Shown one piece after another: positions 16,789 to 26,004 of a DNA stretch of 64,000 nt. Numbering within the stretch: the stretch's first letter is position 1; each line of letters begins with the position of its first letter. Position numbers and translations under genes: made by a program. Source of the stretch: Pacificispira spongiicola (lineage in GTDB: Bacteria > Pseudomonadota > Alphaproteobacteria > UBA8366 > Aestuariispiraceae); the NCBI RefSeq assembly GCF_012926505.1, contig NZ_JABBNT010000002.1, positions 372,001 through 436,000 of the forward strand, written 5' to 3'. Under the pieces are notes generated by a model. It did not search any database. It was not told the DNA's origin and was given only the letters and a program-made list of their open reading frames with translations.

Positions 16789-17883
16789 CTACTCCGCCGC
16801 TTCCGCGAGATTGCTTTCCACTTCCTGACGCATGCGCCGGACAAGGCCCAATTCGGATTGGAAATCGACATAATGCGGCAATTTCAAATGTTCGACGAAG
16901 CCCGTCGCCTGCACGTTGTCGCAGTGTTCCAGAACGAATTCCTGATCCTGAGCCGGGGCTTTCACCTCCTCGCCCAGTTCCACGGCGCGCAAGGACCGGT
17001 CGACCAGCGACATGGCCATCGCCTTGCGTTCGCCATGTCCCATCGCAACGCCGTAGCCGCGCGTGAATTGCGGCGCGACTTTCTTGGAGCCCGCGAACTG
17101 GTTGATCATGTTGCATTCGGTCAGTTCGATTTCGCCGATTTCGACCGGGAAGCCCAGTTCCTCCGGCACGTATTCCACCGACACGCGTCCCAACCGGATT
17201 TCGCCCGCGAAAGGGTGCGATTTCGCATAGCCGCGCTGCGTCGAGTATCCCAGCGCCAGAAGGTAGCTTTCGTCGCCGCGTGCAAGGCTTTGCAGCCGGG
17301 TCGCCCGATCCATCGGAAATTCCGACGGATGGCGTGTGATGTCGCCCGGCACCGCCTCATCATCGCGTTCCGGCCGCTCGACCAAGCCTTCCTCGGCCAG
17401 CAGGTCCAAAACATGCGGCGCGGCCAGCGTCTCCTCGCTGAAATCCTCGCGGGCTTCCGCCCGCGGCGGTTCCCCTTCGGCGGCCAACGCAAAATCGATC
17501 AACCGATGGGTATAGTCGAAGGTCGGGCCCAGAACCTGACCGCCCGGCACATCCTTGAAGGTCGCGGAAATCCGACGTTCCAACCGCATTTTGCCGGTTT
17601 CGACGGGTTTGCTGGTACCGAAGCGCGGCAAGGTCGTGCGATAGGCACGGACCAGGAAGATCGCCTCGATCAGGTCACCGCGCGCCTGCTTGATCGCCAG
17701 CGCCGCCAGTTCGGGGTCATAGACCGATCCTTCGGTCATCACGCGGTCCACCGCCAGCTTCAACTGTTCGCGGATCTGATCCACCGAAAGCTCCGCCACG
17801 CCGGTATCGCCGCGCCGGGTTTCGGCCAACAGACGATGCGCATTGTCGATCGCCTTTTCGCCGCCTTTTACTGCCACATACAT
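16789..17883 (-). CDS. phnI: C-P lyase core subunit PhnI (nucleosidase)
   Basis: 364 residues starting MYVAVKGGEKAIDNAHRLL, the typical PhnI N-terminus. With PhnG, PhnH and PhnL it couples the phosphonate to the ribose of ATP with loss of adenine. The regions TFDYTHRLIDFALAAEG and RGYGVAMGHGERKAMAMSL are strongly family-like. The frame is open further 5' but that lies in the phnH intergenic gap, which is only 13 bases. It is part of the core complex (GHIJ)2. Confidence 0.96.
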   Translation of the reverse strand: MYVAVKGGEKAIDNAHRLLAETRRGDTGVAELSVDQIREQLKLAVDRVMTEGSVYDPELAALAIKQARGDLIEAIFLVRAYRTTLPRFGTSKPVETGKMRLERRISATFKDVPGGQVLGPTFDYTHRLIDFALAAEGEPPRAEAREDFSEETLAAPHVLDLLAEEGLVERPERDDEAVPGDITRHPSEFPMDRATRLQSLARGDESYLLALGYSTQRGYAKSHPFAGEIRLGRVSVEYVPEELGFPVEIGEIELTECNMINQFAGSKKVAPQFTRGYGVAMGHGERKAMAMSLVDRSLRAVELGEEVKAPAQDQEFVLEHCDNVQATGFVEHLKLPHYVDFQSELGLVRRMRQEVESNLAEAAE

Positions 17884-17896
17884 GGGTCTGTCTCCT

Positions 17897-18499
17897 TCAC
17901 GCGGCGTTGGGGGAAATGCGCGTGCTGCGCGGCAACGCGGCGACGGAGGACGGCCCGGCGAAGAACGTATCGACGCCCAGTGGGAACAGTCCCGCATTCA
18001 TCGCCAAAACGTCCCAGCCCGCCGCATTCAGTCCGATCGGCGCCATTTCCGTATTTCCGTCGATCCCGGGACCGGACAGCCGCCGCTCCTCCGCGCCGCC
18101 GAAACCGTCGACAAGGGCGATCAACGTCGCGGCCCGGTCCGGATATTCCGGCGTCCCGATGGATAGCTGCGGCAGCAACTCCGGCAATTCCGCGATCGGC
18201 GCGAAAACGAAAGCGGCGTCCCCCACCGTCGCCACCGGCTTCGCCCCGGTATGGAAGGCGATGTGGGCCGTCACCACCGGACTGGCCAACGAATCCGCTA
18301 CCCAAACCGTCGTATCCGCATCGAGCAGGCTGAGTGCGATCACGGTCGCCCCGGCATTGAAGGGCGCCGGGCAGTCCGGCTGCACCGGCAAGGCGCGGAC
18401 CAGCCCCGGCCGGGACATGGCATTCAGCAAGCATCGGAAGCTAACCGCCGCATCGCGGACGGGGTCGCTGAAACCGGGCGTGAGTTCCTGTACGGTCAT
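17897..18499 (-). CDS. phnH: C-P lyase core subunit PhnH
   Basis: 200 residues. The N-terminus VQELTPGFSDPVRDAAVSFR and the segment FRCLLNAMSRPGLVRAL are characteristic of PhnH, a structural subunit with a pseudo-PLP-transferase fold that lacks a cofactor. It sits between phnG (14-base gap) and phnI (13-base gap) in the canonical gene order. Confidence 0.95.
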   Translation of the reverse strand: MTVQELTPGFSDPVRDAAVSFRCLLNAMSRPGLVRALPVQPDCPAPFNAGATVIALSLLDADTTVWVADSLASPVVTAHIAFHTGAKPVATVGDAAFVFAPIAELPELLPQLSIGTPEYPDRAATLIALVDGFGGAEERRLSGPGIDGNTEMAPIGLNAAGWDVLAMNAGLFPLGVDTFFAGPSSVAALPRSTRISPNAA

Positions 18500-18513
18500 G
18501 ATCTCGATCCCCT

Positions 18514-19008
18514 TTAGTCTTCGCCGCGAACCATGGTGAAGAAATCGACCTTGGTCGCCGCCGCCTTGGCGGCGCGGGCGGCATCCTTTCGGGCGCGCTC
18601 GGCGCGCAGCGGCTGAAAGACGGTGCGATCCAGGTCCACACGACGCGCCGGGTCCTGCATCATCGCATCCAGTGTCGCGGAGATTTCCGCCTTCGCCTTG
18701 TCGCGCCCGGCCTGATAGGCGTGTCCGACGGTCCCGTTATCGAGAATCACGCTGCACCGCGTCACCGTGATTTCACCCAGATTGAACGGGCTGCCGGTGC
18801 CGCCGATGCGGCCTTGCGTCATCACCAGACCGCATTCGGGCGCCCGCAGGAACCGGGCACCCGGCTTATCCGGCACCCCATCCCAAAGCGTGGAGAGCCG
18901 CGCCGTCGTGGCCCAGCTCAACAACGCCATCCATTCCTGACGGGCCGCCGTTTCTTCGGGTGCTTGCGCGTCGCGCAGCGCCGTCGCCGCCCCTGTGTCG
19001 CCGTTCAT
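18514..19008 (-). CDS. phnG: C-P lyase core subunit PhnG
   Basis: 164 residues, first gene of the phnGHIJKLMN operon. The segments RQEWMALLSWA, LRAPECGLVMTQGRIGGTG and FNLGEITVTRC match PhnG; the C-terminus ends VDFFTMVRGED as is usual. Transcription should start in the 200-base gap shared with divergent phnF, where two PhnF-like sites lie. Confidence 0.95.
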   Translation of the reverse strand: MNGDTGAATALRDAQAPEETAARQEWMALLSWATTARLSTLWDGVPDKPGARFLRAPECGLVMTQGRIGGTGSPFNLGEITVTRCSVILDNGTVGHAYQAGRDKAKAEISATLDAMMQDPARRVDLDRTVFQPLRAERARKDAARAAKAAATKVDFFTMVRGED

Positions 19009-19054
19009 TGCATACCTGCCTTGCCATACTTGACGTGATCGACAATTCGCAAAT

Positions 19055-19089
19055 TGGTCTAGACACCCCGCGTTAATTCGTATAGACGT
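19055..19089. promoter_or_regulatory. Two PhnF-type operators between phnG and phnF
   Basis: TGGTCTAGACAC at 19055-19066 and TCGTATAGACGT at 19078-19089 each match 9 of 12 positions of the mycobacterial PhnF site TGGTATAGACCA as I recall it. GTCTAGAC in the first is a perfect palindrome, and TAGACGTCTA overlaps the second. The starts are 23 bases apart, about two helical turns. Their position between the divergent genes supports repression of both. Confidence 0.6.
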
Positions 19090-19208
19090 CTAGATGAATT
19101 TAGAATGAAGTATCCAGGGCGGATATGCAATAGGCAGTCTGCCCCGGTCCCGTGAAATTCTTATGACGCGGCAACAGACCTGTAAGATAATTTGCGGAGA
19201 GTTCGAGC

Positions 19209-19976
19209 ATGTACCAAACCGAAGGCGAACCGATTTGGCGTCAGATTGCCGGGTCCTTGGAAGTGGAAATCGACCAGGGCACCTATCAGCCCGGCGACCG
19301 CCTGCCGACGGAAGGCGACCTGTCCCGTCGTTTCGCCGTAAACCGGCACACGGTCCGGCGCGCCATGTCTTTCCTTCAGGAAATGGGCAAGGTCCGGATC
19401 GAACAAGGCCGGGGCACGTTCGTGCAGAACGACCTTGTCGAATATCCGATTGGGGAGCGCACGCGTTTCACGCAGAACCTGCACAGCGCCAACCGCCTGC
19501 CCAGCAAGGTCCTGCTGCGGGCCGAACAGGTTCGTGCCGACGCATCGGTCGCGCGGAACCTTGGCGTGCGGAAGGGCGCGCCCGTCTATCTGCTAGAAAC
19601 GATCAGCGAGGCCGACGGGCGGCCGATCAGTGTCGCCACCCATTATTTCCCGGCCAAACGCTTCGGCGGCATTATCGAGGCCTTCCGCACCTCGCAGTCG
19701 ATTACGGAATCCCTGCGCGCCTGCGGCGTGTCGGACTACAAGCGGTTTTCCACGCGGATCACCGCCACGATGCCGACACGCCAATTGGCGACCCATCTAC
19801 AACAGCCTCAGACGCGCCCCGTCCTGCAGACGGAAAGCATCAATGTCGATATGGACGGGCGGACGATCGAATATGGCCTCTCCTACTTCGCCAGCGACCG
19901 CACCCAATTCATCGTGGAAAGCGAACCGCTGGACCGGCATGCCGTCCTGAAGCGGCCGAAGGATGAAGACGACTAA
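19209..19976 (+). CDS. phnF: GntR/HutC-family phosphonate regulator PhnF
   Basis: 255 residues: an N-terminal GntR winged helix (PIWRQIAGSLEVEIDQGTY, then RFAVNRHTVRRAMSFLQEMG and GRGTFV) followed by a UTRA ligand domain (from about residue 95). PhnF represses phn genes and is released by phosphate-starvation signals or pathway ligands. It is divergent from phnG with two palindromic sites between. Its stop overlaps the end of the convergent EamA gene by four bases. Confidence 0.93.
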   Translation: MYQTEGEPIWRQIAGSLEVEIDQGTYQPGDRLPTEGDLSRRFAVNRHTVRRAMSFLQEMGKVRIEQGRGTFVQNDLVEYPIGERTRFTQNLHSANRLPSKVLLRAEQVRADASVARNLGVRKGAPVYLLETISEADGRPISVATHYFPAKRFGGIIEAFRTSQSITESLRACGVSDYKRFSTRITATMPTRQLATHLQQPQTRPVLQTESINVDMDGRTIEYGLSYFASDRTQFIVESEPLDRHAVLKRPKDEDD

Positions 19977-20911
19977 GCCGCCTTCTTTTCCTTTCGCATC
20001 CCCGCGACCGCCAGCCCATAGATACACAGAACGACGATCACGAAGGCTCCGATCTGATAGGCGGCAACCGCCTCTCCCAAGAACAGGGCGGCCAGCACCA
20101 TCGTCACGGCCGGCCACGGCGTCGTAATGGAACTGGCCAACGAAACATCGATGAAGCGGACCGCGTGGAACCAGACGAACAGTTCCAGGTAATAGACCAG
20201 CCCCATCACCAGCGCGACCCTCTGAAAATCCAGGCGCAGGATGTTGTCCACGAACCCTTCCGGCGCGACGACGGCGACGACACCCGCCAAGAAGACGGTC
20301 GATATCGATACCCGGAAGAAGGTCACCTGCGACGGCGTGATCGGCGTGCGGCCCAGTTCCTCCTTGATGATGACATGGGCGATGCTCCACAGGAACGGCA
20401 CGCCCAGAACCACCAGGATCCAGGGCGAGAAACCGTCGATCCGCCCCGTCCCGCCGGTCCCCAGATAATACAGCGCCCCCACCAGCAATCCGGTCAGCGC
20501 CAGTTCCAAGGCAGTCTTGCGGCGTTTGAGGAGGATCGCCTCCCACAGAATGGCAAAGAGCGGATAGGCCTGAATCGCGATCGCGGCGCTTACCGCCCCC
20601 GCCTTTTCGACGCCGTAGACGTATAGATAGGTCGACAGCCCGAACAGCGCGCCGGTGAACAAAGTCGCGCGGATCACGCGCCGCCTTTCCGACGGTGAGA
20701 AGCCCGCCGCGAAAACCCCCTTATTCGGTCCCCGAAGTTCTCGGACAAAGAGCGGCGTCGCGAACACGACCTGCCATACGGACAGGAAGAAAGCGAACTC
20801 CAACGCGCCGAAACCTGCCGGGCGGCTGTTCGAGATAACGGGCATGACCCCAAGGATGCACAGGCAGACGAGCGCGAGGCCCGTTCCGGTGAGCGTGCGG
20901 CTGGCTTTCAT
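19973..20911 (-). CDS. EamA/DMT-family exporter
   Basis: 312 residues with about ten hydrophobic helices in two EamA repeats (start MKASRTLTGTGLALVCLCIL; second half WILVVLGVPFLWSIAHVII). AAAGG lies eight bases before the ATG at 20911. Such proteins export amino acids or other small metabolites. It is divergent from a MocR-type regulator, a common pairing for amino-acid exporters, so the substrate is probably an amine or amino acid. The substrate is not shown by the sequence. Confidence 0.88.
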   Translation of the reverse strand: MKASRTLTGTGLALVCLCILGVMPVISNSRPAGFGALEFAFFLSVWQVVFATPLFVRELRGPNKGVFAAGFSPSERRRVIRATLFTGALFGLSTYLYVYGVEKAGAVSAAIAIQAYPLFAILWEAILLKRRKTALELALTGLLVGALYYLGTGGTGRIDGFSPWILVVLGVPFLWSIAHVIIKEELGRTPITPSQVTFFRVSISTVFLAGVVAVVAPEGFVDNILRLDFQRVALVMGLVYYLELFVWFHAVRFIDVSLASSITTPWPAVTMVLAALFLGEAVAAYQIGAFVIVVLCIYGLAVAGMRKEKKAA

Positions 20912-20996
20912 GACATTGACCTTTCGCTGGATGAATGATCTTATTGCTATCGAAATTGCATCCTTTATTTCCAGAAACAACGGATACATTGCACCA

Positions 20997-22391
20997 ATGG
21001 CAATTTGGCTTCCCGACCTGTCCAATCGGCGTGGACCGAAGTACCGGCAAATTGTGGAGGCGCTGTCGGACGCCATCGCCGATGGGCGCCTGGAACCGGG
21101 AACACAACTGCCGCCGCATCGGGAAATGGCCTATCAACTGGGCCTGTCCCCCAACACGACCAGCCGCGCCTATGCGGAGGGGGTGAACCGCGCCCTTCTG
21201 CGTGGAGAGGTCGGACGCGGCACTTTCGTTCGGGAGCCGGGAAGCGATCTCACTGGCGGATCGGTCGGGGACCTGCGGCGCGCGGACACCGGCCCCATAG
21301 ACCTGTCCAAAAACCTACCGGCCCCAGGGTTGGCGGCGGCGCCCGTGGCGCGCGTCCTGCACGACTTGGGATTGTCCGATATGATCCAGGCGTCGCTGGA
21401 CTATCAAACCGATGCCGATCCGGCGCTCGCCCTAAAAGCCGCGCAAACATGGCTTTCGCCATCCGGCCTGACCGCCGACGAAGACACACTGGTCATCACC
21501 AACGGTGCGCAGCATGGCATCTTTTGCTGCCTGATGGCGCTGCTGCGCCCCGGCGACCTGCTATTGACCGAAACTCTGACCTACACGCCCGTGCGCGCCA
21601 TGGCGGACCGGCTGGGCCTGAAACTGGGAGGCGTCGCGATGGACGCCGTCGGCATCCGTCCCGACGCGTTCGAAGCCGCCTGCAAATCCGGTGCGCCGCG
21701 AGCCCTCTATCTCACGCCGACCCTGCAGTCGCCGACGACCCTGACCCTGCCGGAAGACAGACGGCGGGCCATCGCGGCCATTGCCGTGAAATATGACGTT
21801 AAGCTGATCGAAGACGATGTCTTTGGGCGATTGAAGGCCGATGCGCCGCCGCCCCTCGCCCTGCATGCCCCGAAAAACACGGTGTTTCTAAGCAGCCTTT
21901 CGAAATGCGTCGCGCCTGGATTGCGCGTCGGGTTCGTCCGCGCGCCCGACCGTTTCGTCCCGGCCTTGCGGCAGGCAGTCCATTTGAGCTGCTGGATGAC
22001 GCCGCCCCTGATGGCGGACATCGGGGCGCGCTTGATCCTGGACGGGGCCGCCGACAGGTTGACGAAGCGGCAACGCCGCATTGCCCGCCATCGTCAGGAA
22101 TTGGCGCAAACCGCCCTTCCCGACCTCGCCATTCAGGCCGACCCGGATGGTTTGCACCTTTGGCTGCCCCTGCCCGATGGCTGGCGAGCCGACGCTTTTC
22201 GGGCGGAAGCCGCCCGGCAAGGCGTGCTTGTCACGGAAGCCGCCGCCTTCGCGGAACGTCCGTCCGACGCCCCGAATGCCATCCGCCTGTGCCTGAGCCA
22301 CGAAGCATCCGAAAGCCGCCTGAAACAGGGGCTTTCGGTGATCGGCACTCTGCTGAACAGCCCTCCGGTCCGGGGGGGCATGTTCCTTTAA
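20997..22391 (+). CDS. MocR/PdxR-type regulator (GntR HTH fused to aminotransferase fold)
   Basis: 464 residues. The start MAIWLPDLSNRRGPKYRQI leads into a winged HTH (about 15-80, GRGTFVREPG at its end), then a fold-type I aminotransferase domain with the PLP lysine in FLSSLSKCVAPGLRVGFV. Proteins of this type bind PLP-amino acid adducts and switch a neighbouring gene. An ATG at 20931 is in frame but would leave only 19 bases to the divergent gene. The 85-base gap repeats ATTGCA at 20955-20960 and 20988-20993, possible direct repeats of the kind MocR proteins use. Confidence 0.9.
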   Translation: MAIWLPDLSNRRGPKYRQIVEALSDAIADGRLEPGTQLPPHREMAYQLGLSPNTTSRAYAEGVNRALLRGEVGRGTFVREPGSDLTGGSVGDLRRADTGPIDLSKNLPAPGLAAAPVARVLHDLGLSDMIQASLDYQTDADPALALKAAQTWLSPSGLTADEDTLVITNGAQHGIFCCLMALLRPGDLLLTETLTYTPVRAMADRLGLKLGGVAMDAVGIRPDAFEAACKSGAPRALYLTPTLQSPTTLTLPEDRRRAIAAIAVKYDVKLIEDDVFGRLKADAPPPLALHAPKNTVFLSSLSKCVAPGLRVGFVRAPDRFVPALRQAVHLSCWMTPPLMADIGARLILDGAADRLTKRQRRIARHRQELAQTALPDLAIQADPDGLHLWLPLPDGWRADAFRAEAARQGVLVTEAAAFAERPSDAPNAIRLCLSHEASESRLKQGLSVIGTLLNSPPVRGGMFL

Positions 22392-22496
22392 ACCCCTACC
22401 GATATTTTATTTAAGCAATCACTTAAAAAAATTCAGTTGCGGAGTCCCCTCAGTCTCGGTCAGAGTTTCCCGGAAACATCCATTTGGGGAACGGAT

Positions 22497-23693
22497 ATGA
22501 GCGCGGTACGGCCTGGAACGGGTAAAGCGTCGGGCAAGACGCTGACCGGCGATGAAGATTTTGACGGGCTGGACCGTGTCGAACCCACCCTGCCCGGCAG
22601 TACCTATTACGATCCCGCCTGGTATGAGCATGAGTTGGACCGCATCTTCTATCGGGAATGGCTCTACCTCTGTCACGGCAGCACGATGGCGAAACCGCGG
22701 TCCTTTCGCACCTTCAAGATCGGCAGTCAGCGCATCCTACTGGTACGCGGCGAAGACGGCCAATTGCGCGGCTTTCACAATACCTGCCGCCATCGCGGGT
22801 CCATCCTGTGCAAGGAAGCGCAAGGCCGCCTGACCGGGAAGGCGATCCGCTGTCCCTATCACCAATGGGCCTATTCGATGGAGGGCGACTTGCTCGCCAC
22901 CTCCTCCCTGGCCGAAGCGGCGGATTTCGACAAGGCCGATTTCCCGCTCTATCCCGTACATGTTCAGGAATGGCGCGGCCTCGTCTTCGTCTGTCTGGGC
23001 GACGACGCCCCGGATCTGCGCGACAGTTTCGAACGCGGCAGCGACCGCATCGAACATTGGCCGGTCGAGGACCTTGTCGTCGGGTACACCTGGCGCAAGG
23101 TGATGAAATGCAACTGGAAGACATTCTGGGACAATTTCAACGAATGCCTTCATTGCCCGAATATCCATCCGGAACTTTGCGATCTGGTGCCGATCTACGG
23201 CCGCCGCATTTCCGGCCAGCGCGACGACCCGCATTGGCAAGACACGGCGGAAAGCGGCGACCCGCGTTTCGTCGGTGGCTTGAAGGAAGGCGCGCAAAGC
23301 TGGACCAGCGACGGCGTGGCCCTACGGGAACCTTTCCCCAATCTGACGCCGGAAGAAATCGCGCGCGGCCAGTCCTATTTCATCAGCGCCCCGTCGGTCT
23401 TCATCGCCTGCCATGTCGACTACATGCGGTCGGTCCGTCTGCTGCCCCTGGGGCCGGAGGAAACGGAGATCGAGGTCGAATGGCTATTCCTGCCGGAGAC
23501 CATGGAACGCCCCGATTTCGACCTGAGCAAGGTGACGGATTTCGCCATCCTGGTGATGCAGCAGGATGCGGAAGCCTCCGAATTGAATCAGGAAGGCATG
23601 CGATCCCGCCGCTTCACGGAGGGCGTCCTGATGCCGGAAGAACACTGGCTGAAGCGCTTTCAGGATTGGGTGCGCGAACGGACGGACCAATAG
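22497..23693 (+). CDS. Rieske non-heme iron oxygenase, alpha subunit (demethylase-like)
   Basis: 398 residues. The Rieske cluster ligands are Cys97-x-His99 and Cys119-x2-His122 (TCRHRG, RCPYHQW). The catalytic iron motif is NECLHCPNIHPEL (His-x4-His). The overall form (WYEHELDRIFYREWLYLCHG) resembles oxygenases that demethylate glycine betaine, stachydrine or carnitine-type compounds, such as GbcA. No reductase gene is adjacent. GGGGA precedes the ATG by seven bases. Upstream, TTTAAG-N6-CTTAAA at 22410-22427 is a possible operator. Confidence 0.88.
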   Translation: MSAVRPGTGKASGKTLTGDEDFDGLDRVEPTLPGSTYYDPAWYEHELDRIFYREWLYLCHGSTMAKPRSFRTFKIGSQRILLVRGEDGQLRGFHNTCRHRGSILCKEAQGRLTGKAIRCPYHQWAYSMEGDLLATSSLAEAADFDKADFPLYPVHVQEWRGLVFVCLGDDAPDLRDSFERGSDRIEHWPVEDLVVGYTWRKVMKCNWKTFWDNFNECLHCPNIHPELCDLVPIYGRRISGQRDDPHWQDTAESGDPRFVGGLKEGAQSWTSDGVALREPFPNLTPEEIARGQSYFISAPSVFIACHVDYMRSVRLLPLGPEETEIEVEWLFLPETMERPDFDLSKVTDFAILVMQQDAEASELNQEGMRSRRFTEGVLMPEEHWLKRFQDWVRERTDQ

Positions 23694-23710
23694 CCCGTCC
23701 GTTCGGCTTT
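23676..23710 (+). terminator. Rho-independent-like terminator after the Rieske gene
   Basis: GAACGGACGG (23676-23685) pairs perfectly with CCGTCCGTTC (23695-23704), loop nine bases, followed by GGCTTT. The left arm lies in the last codons of the oxygenase gene and the stop codon is in the loop. It also separates the convergent lipoprotein gene. Confidence 0.65.
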
Positions 23711-23715
23711 AACTG

Positions 23716-25764
23716 CTATTGCCGGGTTGCGAGCAGTGCAACCTGAGACTCAAGCGCTGTTTTTGTCCGCTCCCAAAGACCGCCTTGGCTCAAGCAATCG
23801 GAGTTCGAAGGCAAACGGGCCTTCAAGACGTCCAATTGCTTCTTCTCGATCTTCACGATCCGGAATTCCGCGACCTTAGGCAGCCTACCGTCACCGGTGT
23901 GAGAACCATATTTCAGGAAAACAGCACTAATGCGGTTATTGTCCGGGATATCGTCGCCGAAATATTCAAGCAACCCCATCAAGTCGTATCCGGGTAAGTC
24001 GAATTGTGAAAACGCGATCGGTATCCGATCTTCCTCGCTCTCATTGTTGGCGATGTTCAGGTAGCAGCCAAATTGCGCCCAGACCGTCTTGGTCAATGCG
24101 ATGAAATCGGTTCGACTGATGTTCACCCCCTGCCCTAAACTGCTCTCATCGTATTCGTCATTGGCGATAATTTTGGCCAGTGGGGATCGGACTCTCAAAA
24201 ATACACCGTCTTCCATCCATGCGCTGAAATCCGCATCGACTCGGTTCCGGCCCTCAACACGGTAAAATGCATTGTGGACTCGGTTTCGTATCGTTTCCGA
24301 GACGCGTTCGGGCGGCAGAATATTGAAGGCGGCATTCTCAAAGCCCTCAATTCTCTTGCGAACTGTCTCCAGTCGCATGGTCGCCTGCTCGTTAAGGCGT
24401 CCGACCCTGGATCCGATCTTCGCCATGAGAGCGGTCCGCCCCTGCAGGCAACTGTTTTGGAAGGCGGCGAGATACTGCTCCAACGACTGTTCCACGGCAC
24501 GCAGTTTTACCAAACCCGCATCGCGTTCACGCAATTGTTCGCTTTCCGATTCATCGTAGGTGAAGATCGGGATGGGCGGCAGACCGACGATGCTCGGTAC
24601 CTTAGTCGAGCTTGAAAAGACATTCGGCATCGCCCTTTCGGCAAACAGGGAAAGCACCGCCGCCCGATCAATCTCGGCCAGTTTGAAATATGTCTTGAGC
24701 TGACCGTCGAGCGTTTGGCATCGAAAATTGAAGTCCCCCGAACTTATCGGCATTTCGCTGGCAGATGGGAGGCTTTGGTTCAGCAAGGCGTTCAGATTGA
24801 TTTGCGTGCCTAGCATGTCGACGGACGACGCTGGCAAATTGGCGACCGTGTAGCCCGCGAAATCAGGGTACCCTTCCTTCAATTCCCCGGTTATCAAGAC
24901 CGACGGTCTCGCTTCAAAGAGAACCTCCACAAAACCGATCGTTCGTTTTGGTATCGTCGGCGTTTCTGACGAGGTGTCCTTGACGAAATAGCTGACCTCA
25001 ACATACCGGCGGGTCTTTTGGTCCCAGGCGCTTTGCCCGATCAAAAAGGTTTGGGGTTTAATCAAAACCGATTTCTCGCTCAACCCCGCGTTCAGCAGAT
25101 CGCCGATGCGTGTCCCCGCGGATTCCGCCTCCGTCAACTCGCTCAGCTTAAAGACAACCCCCGTCGGATCGGCGAATTTGAACACGCCGGTAAGCGTATC
25201 CACCACGTCCTCAACCTTCGTGTCGATCTTCAATGAATTGATCATCACAAAATTCACTTTGACGGGGTCATACGTATTCCACCGCCGGGTCGACAGAACC
25301 GTATATTCCTGTTCGTCGATATGGCACTTGATCTCATCTTTGCCGTGGATCGGATCCAACATAACGAAATAATGCCCGGGATTGATCTGATCTCGGACAT
25401 TGCCCAGGTCCTCAAATTTAATCGGATCGCCGGTATAGATTCCCATCAGCCCGGTAATTTTATCCTGTTTGAGGTCCTCCACCTGGGACGCACATACATC
25501 CCGTATCGAAATCGGATGACGCGCCTTTTGTTTCACGAAACCCGGAAGCTCCGAGTGCTCTACATCAAGAAAACGTGCACTAATGCGATAGTATCCTTCA
25601 TTGGACTTCGCATTCTTCATAAATTCCGAATAATGCACTGCTTCCTGACGCGCACCATACTTAATATTATCTTGTATTACTGTGTCATCGTACTCAACGA
25701 CGACAGTCTTACACGCAGCGACAGATACAAAAACAGACGATAGCGCTAATAATTTCCAACCCAT
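23716..25764 (-). CDS. Large lipoprotein of unknown function
   Basis: 682 residues with a lipoprotein signal, MGWKLLALSSVFVSVAACKT (lipobox Cys18). I do not recognise any domain. The middle is rich in beta-type segments, and residues ~420-500 form a helical coiled-coil-like stretch (EQLRERDAGLVKLRAVEQSL, then RLETVRKRIEG). About ten cysteines are scattered. Base composition is clearly more AT-rich than the neighbours, and the 240-base gap upstream is AT-rich too, which suggests acquisition by transfer. AGGAAC precedes the start. It stands alone, with no operon partner. Confidence 0.75.
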   Translation of the reverse strand: MGWKLLALSSVFVSVAACKTVVVEYDDTVIQDNIKYGARQEAVHYSEFMKNAKSNEGYYRISARFLDVEHSELPGFVKQKARHPISIRDVCASQVEDLKQDKITGLMGIYTGDPIKFEDLGNVRDQINPGHYFVMLDPIHGKDEIKCHIDEQEYTVLSTRRWNTYDPVKVNFVMINSLKIDTKVEDVVDTLTGVFKFADPTGVVFKLSELTEAESAGTRIGDLLNAGLSEKSVLIKPQTFLIGQSAWDQKTRRYVEVSYFVKDTSSETPTIPKRTIGFVEVLFEARPSVLITGELKEGYPDFAGYTVANLPASSVDMLGTQINLNALLNQSLPSASEMPISSGDFNFRCQTLDGQLKTYFKLAEIDRAAVLSLFAERAMPNVFSSSTKVPSIVGLPPIPIFTYDESESEQLRERDAGLVKLRAVEQSLEQYLAAFQNSCLQGRTALMAKIGSRVGRLNEQATMRLETVRKRIEGFENAAFNILPPERVSETIRNRVHNAFYRVEGRNRVDADFSAWMEDGVFLRVRSPLAKIIANDEYDESSLGQGVNISRTDFIALTKTVWAQFGCYLNIANNESEEDRIPIAFSQFDLPGYDLMGLLEYFGDDIPDNNRISAVFLKYGSHTGDGRLPKVAEFRIVKIEKKQLDVLKARLPSNSDCLSQGGLWERTKTALESQVALLATRQ

Positions 25765-26004
25765 GTTCCTGCCCCCTTAAGCTGGCCCCCTGAACGTGGA
25801 TGTCGCAAATTACCATAACACCGCGCTAAATATATCTTACGATGGTTTTTATTTCTATTTTTAAATCCCAACGATTGTTTTACGATGCATTTCCTATAGA
25901 AAATCAACAGTTTTCACGTATTCCGGGATACGTGACTATCGGCAATATCGTTCAAATTTCGAAGGGATACCTATCGGTGTGGAGGGCGTCGCGCTTGATA
26001 CACT

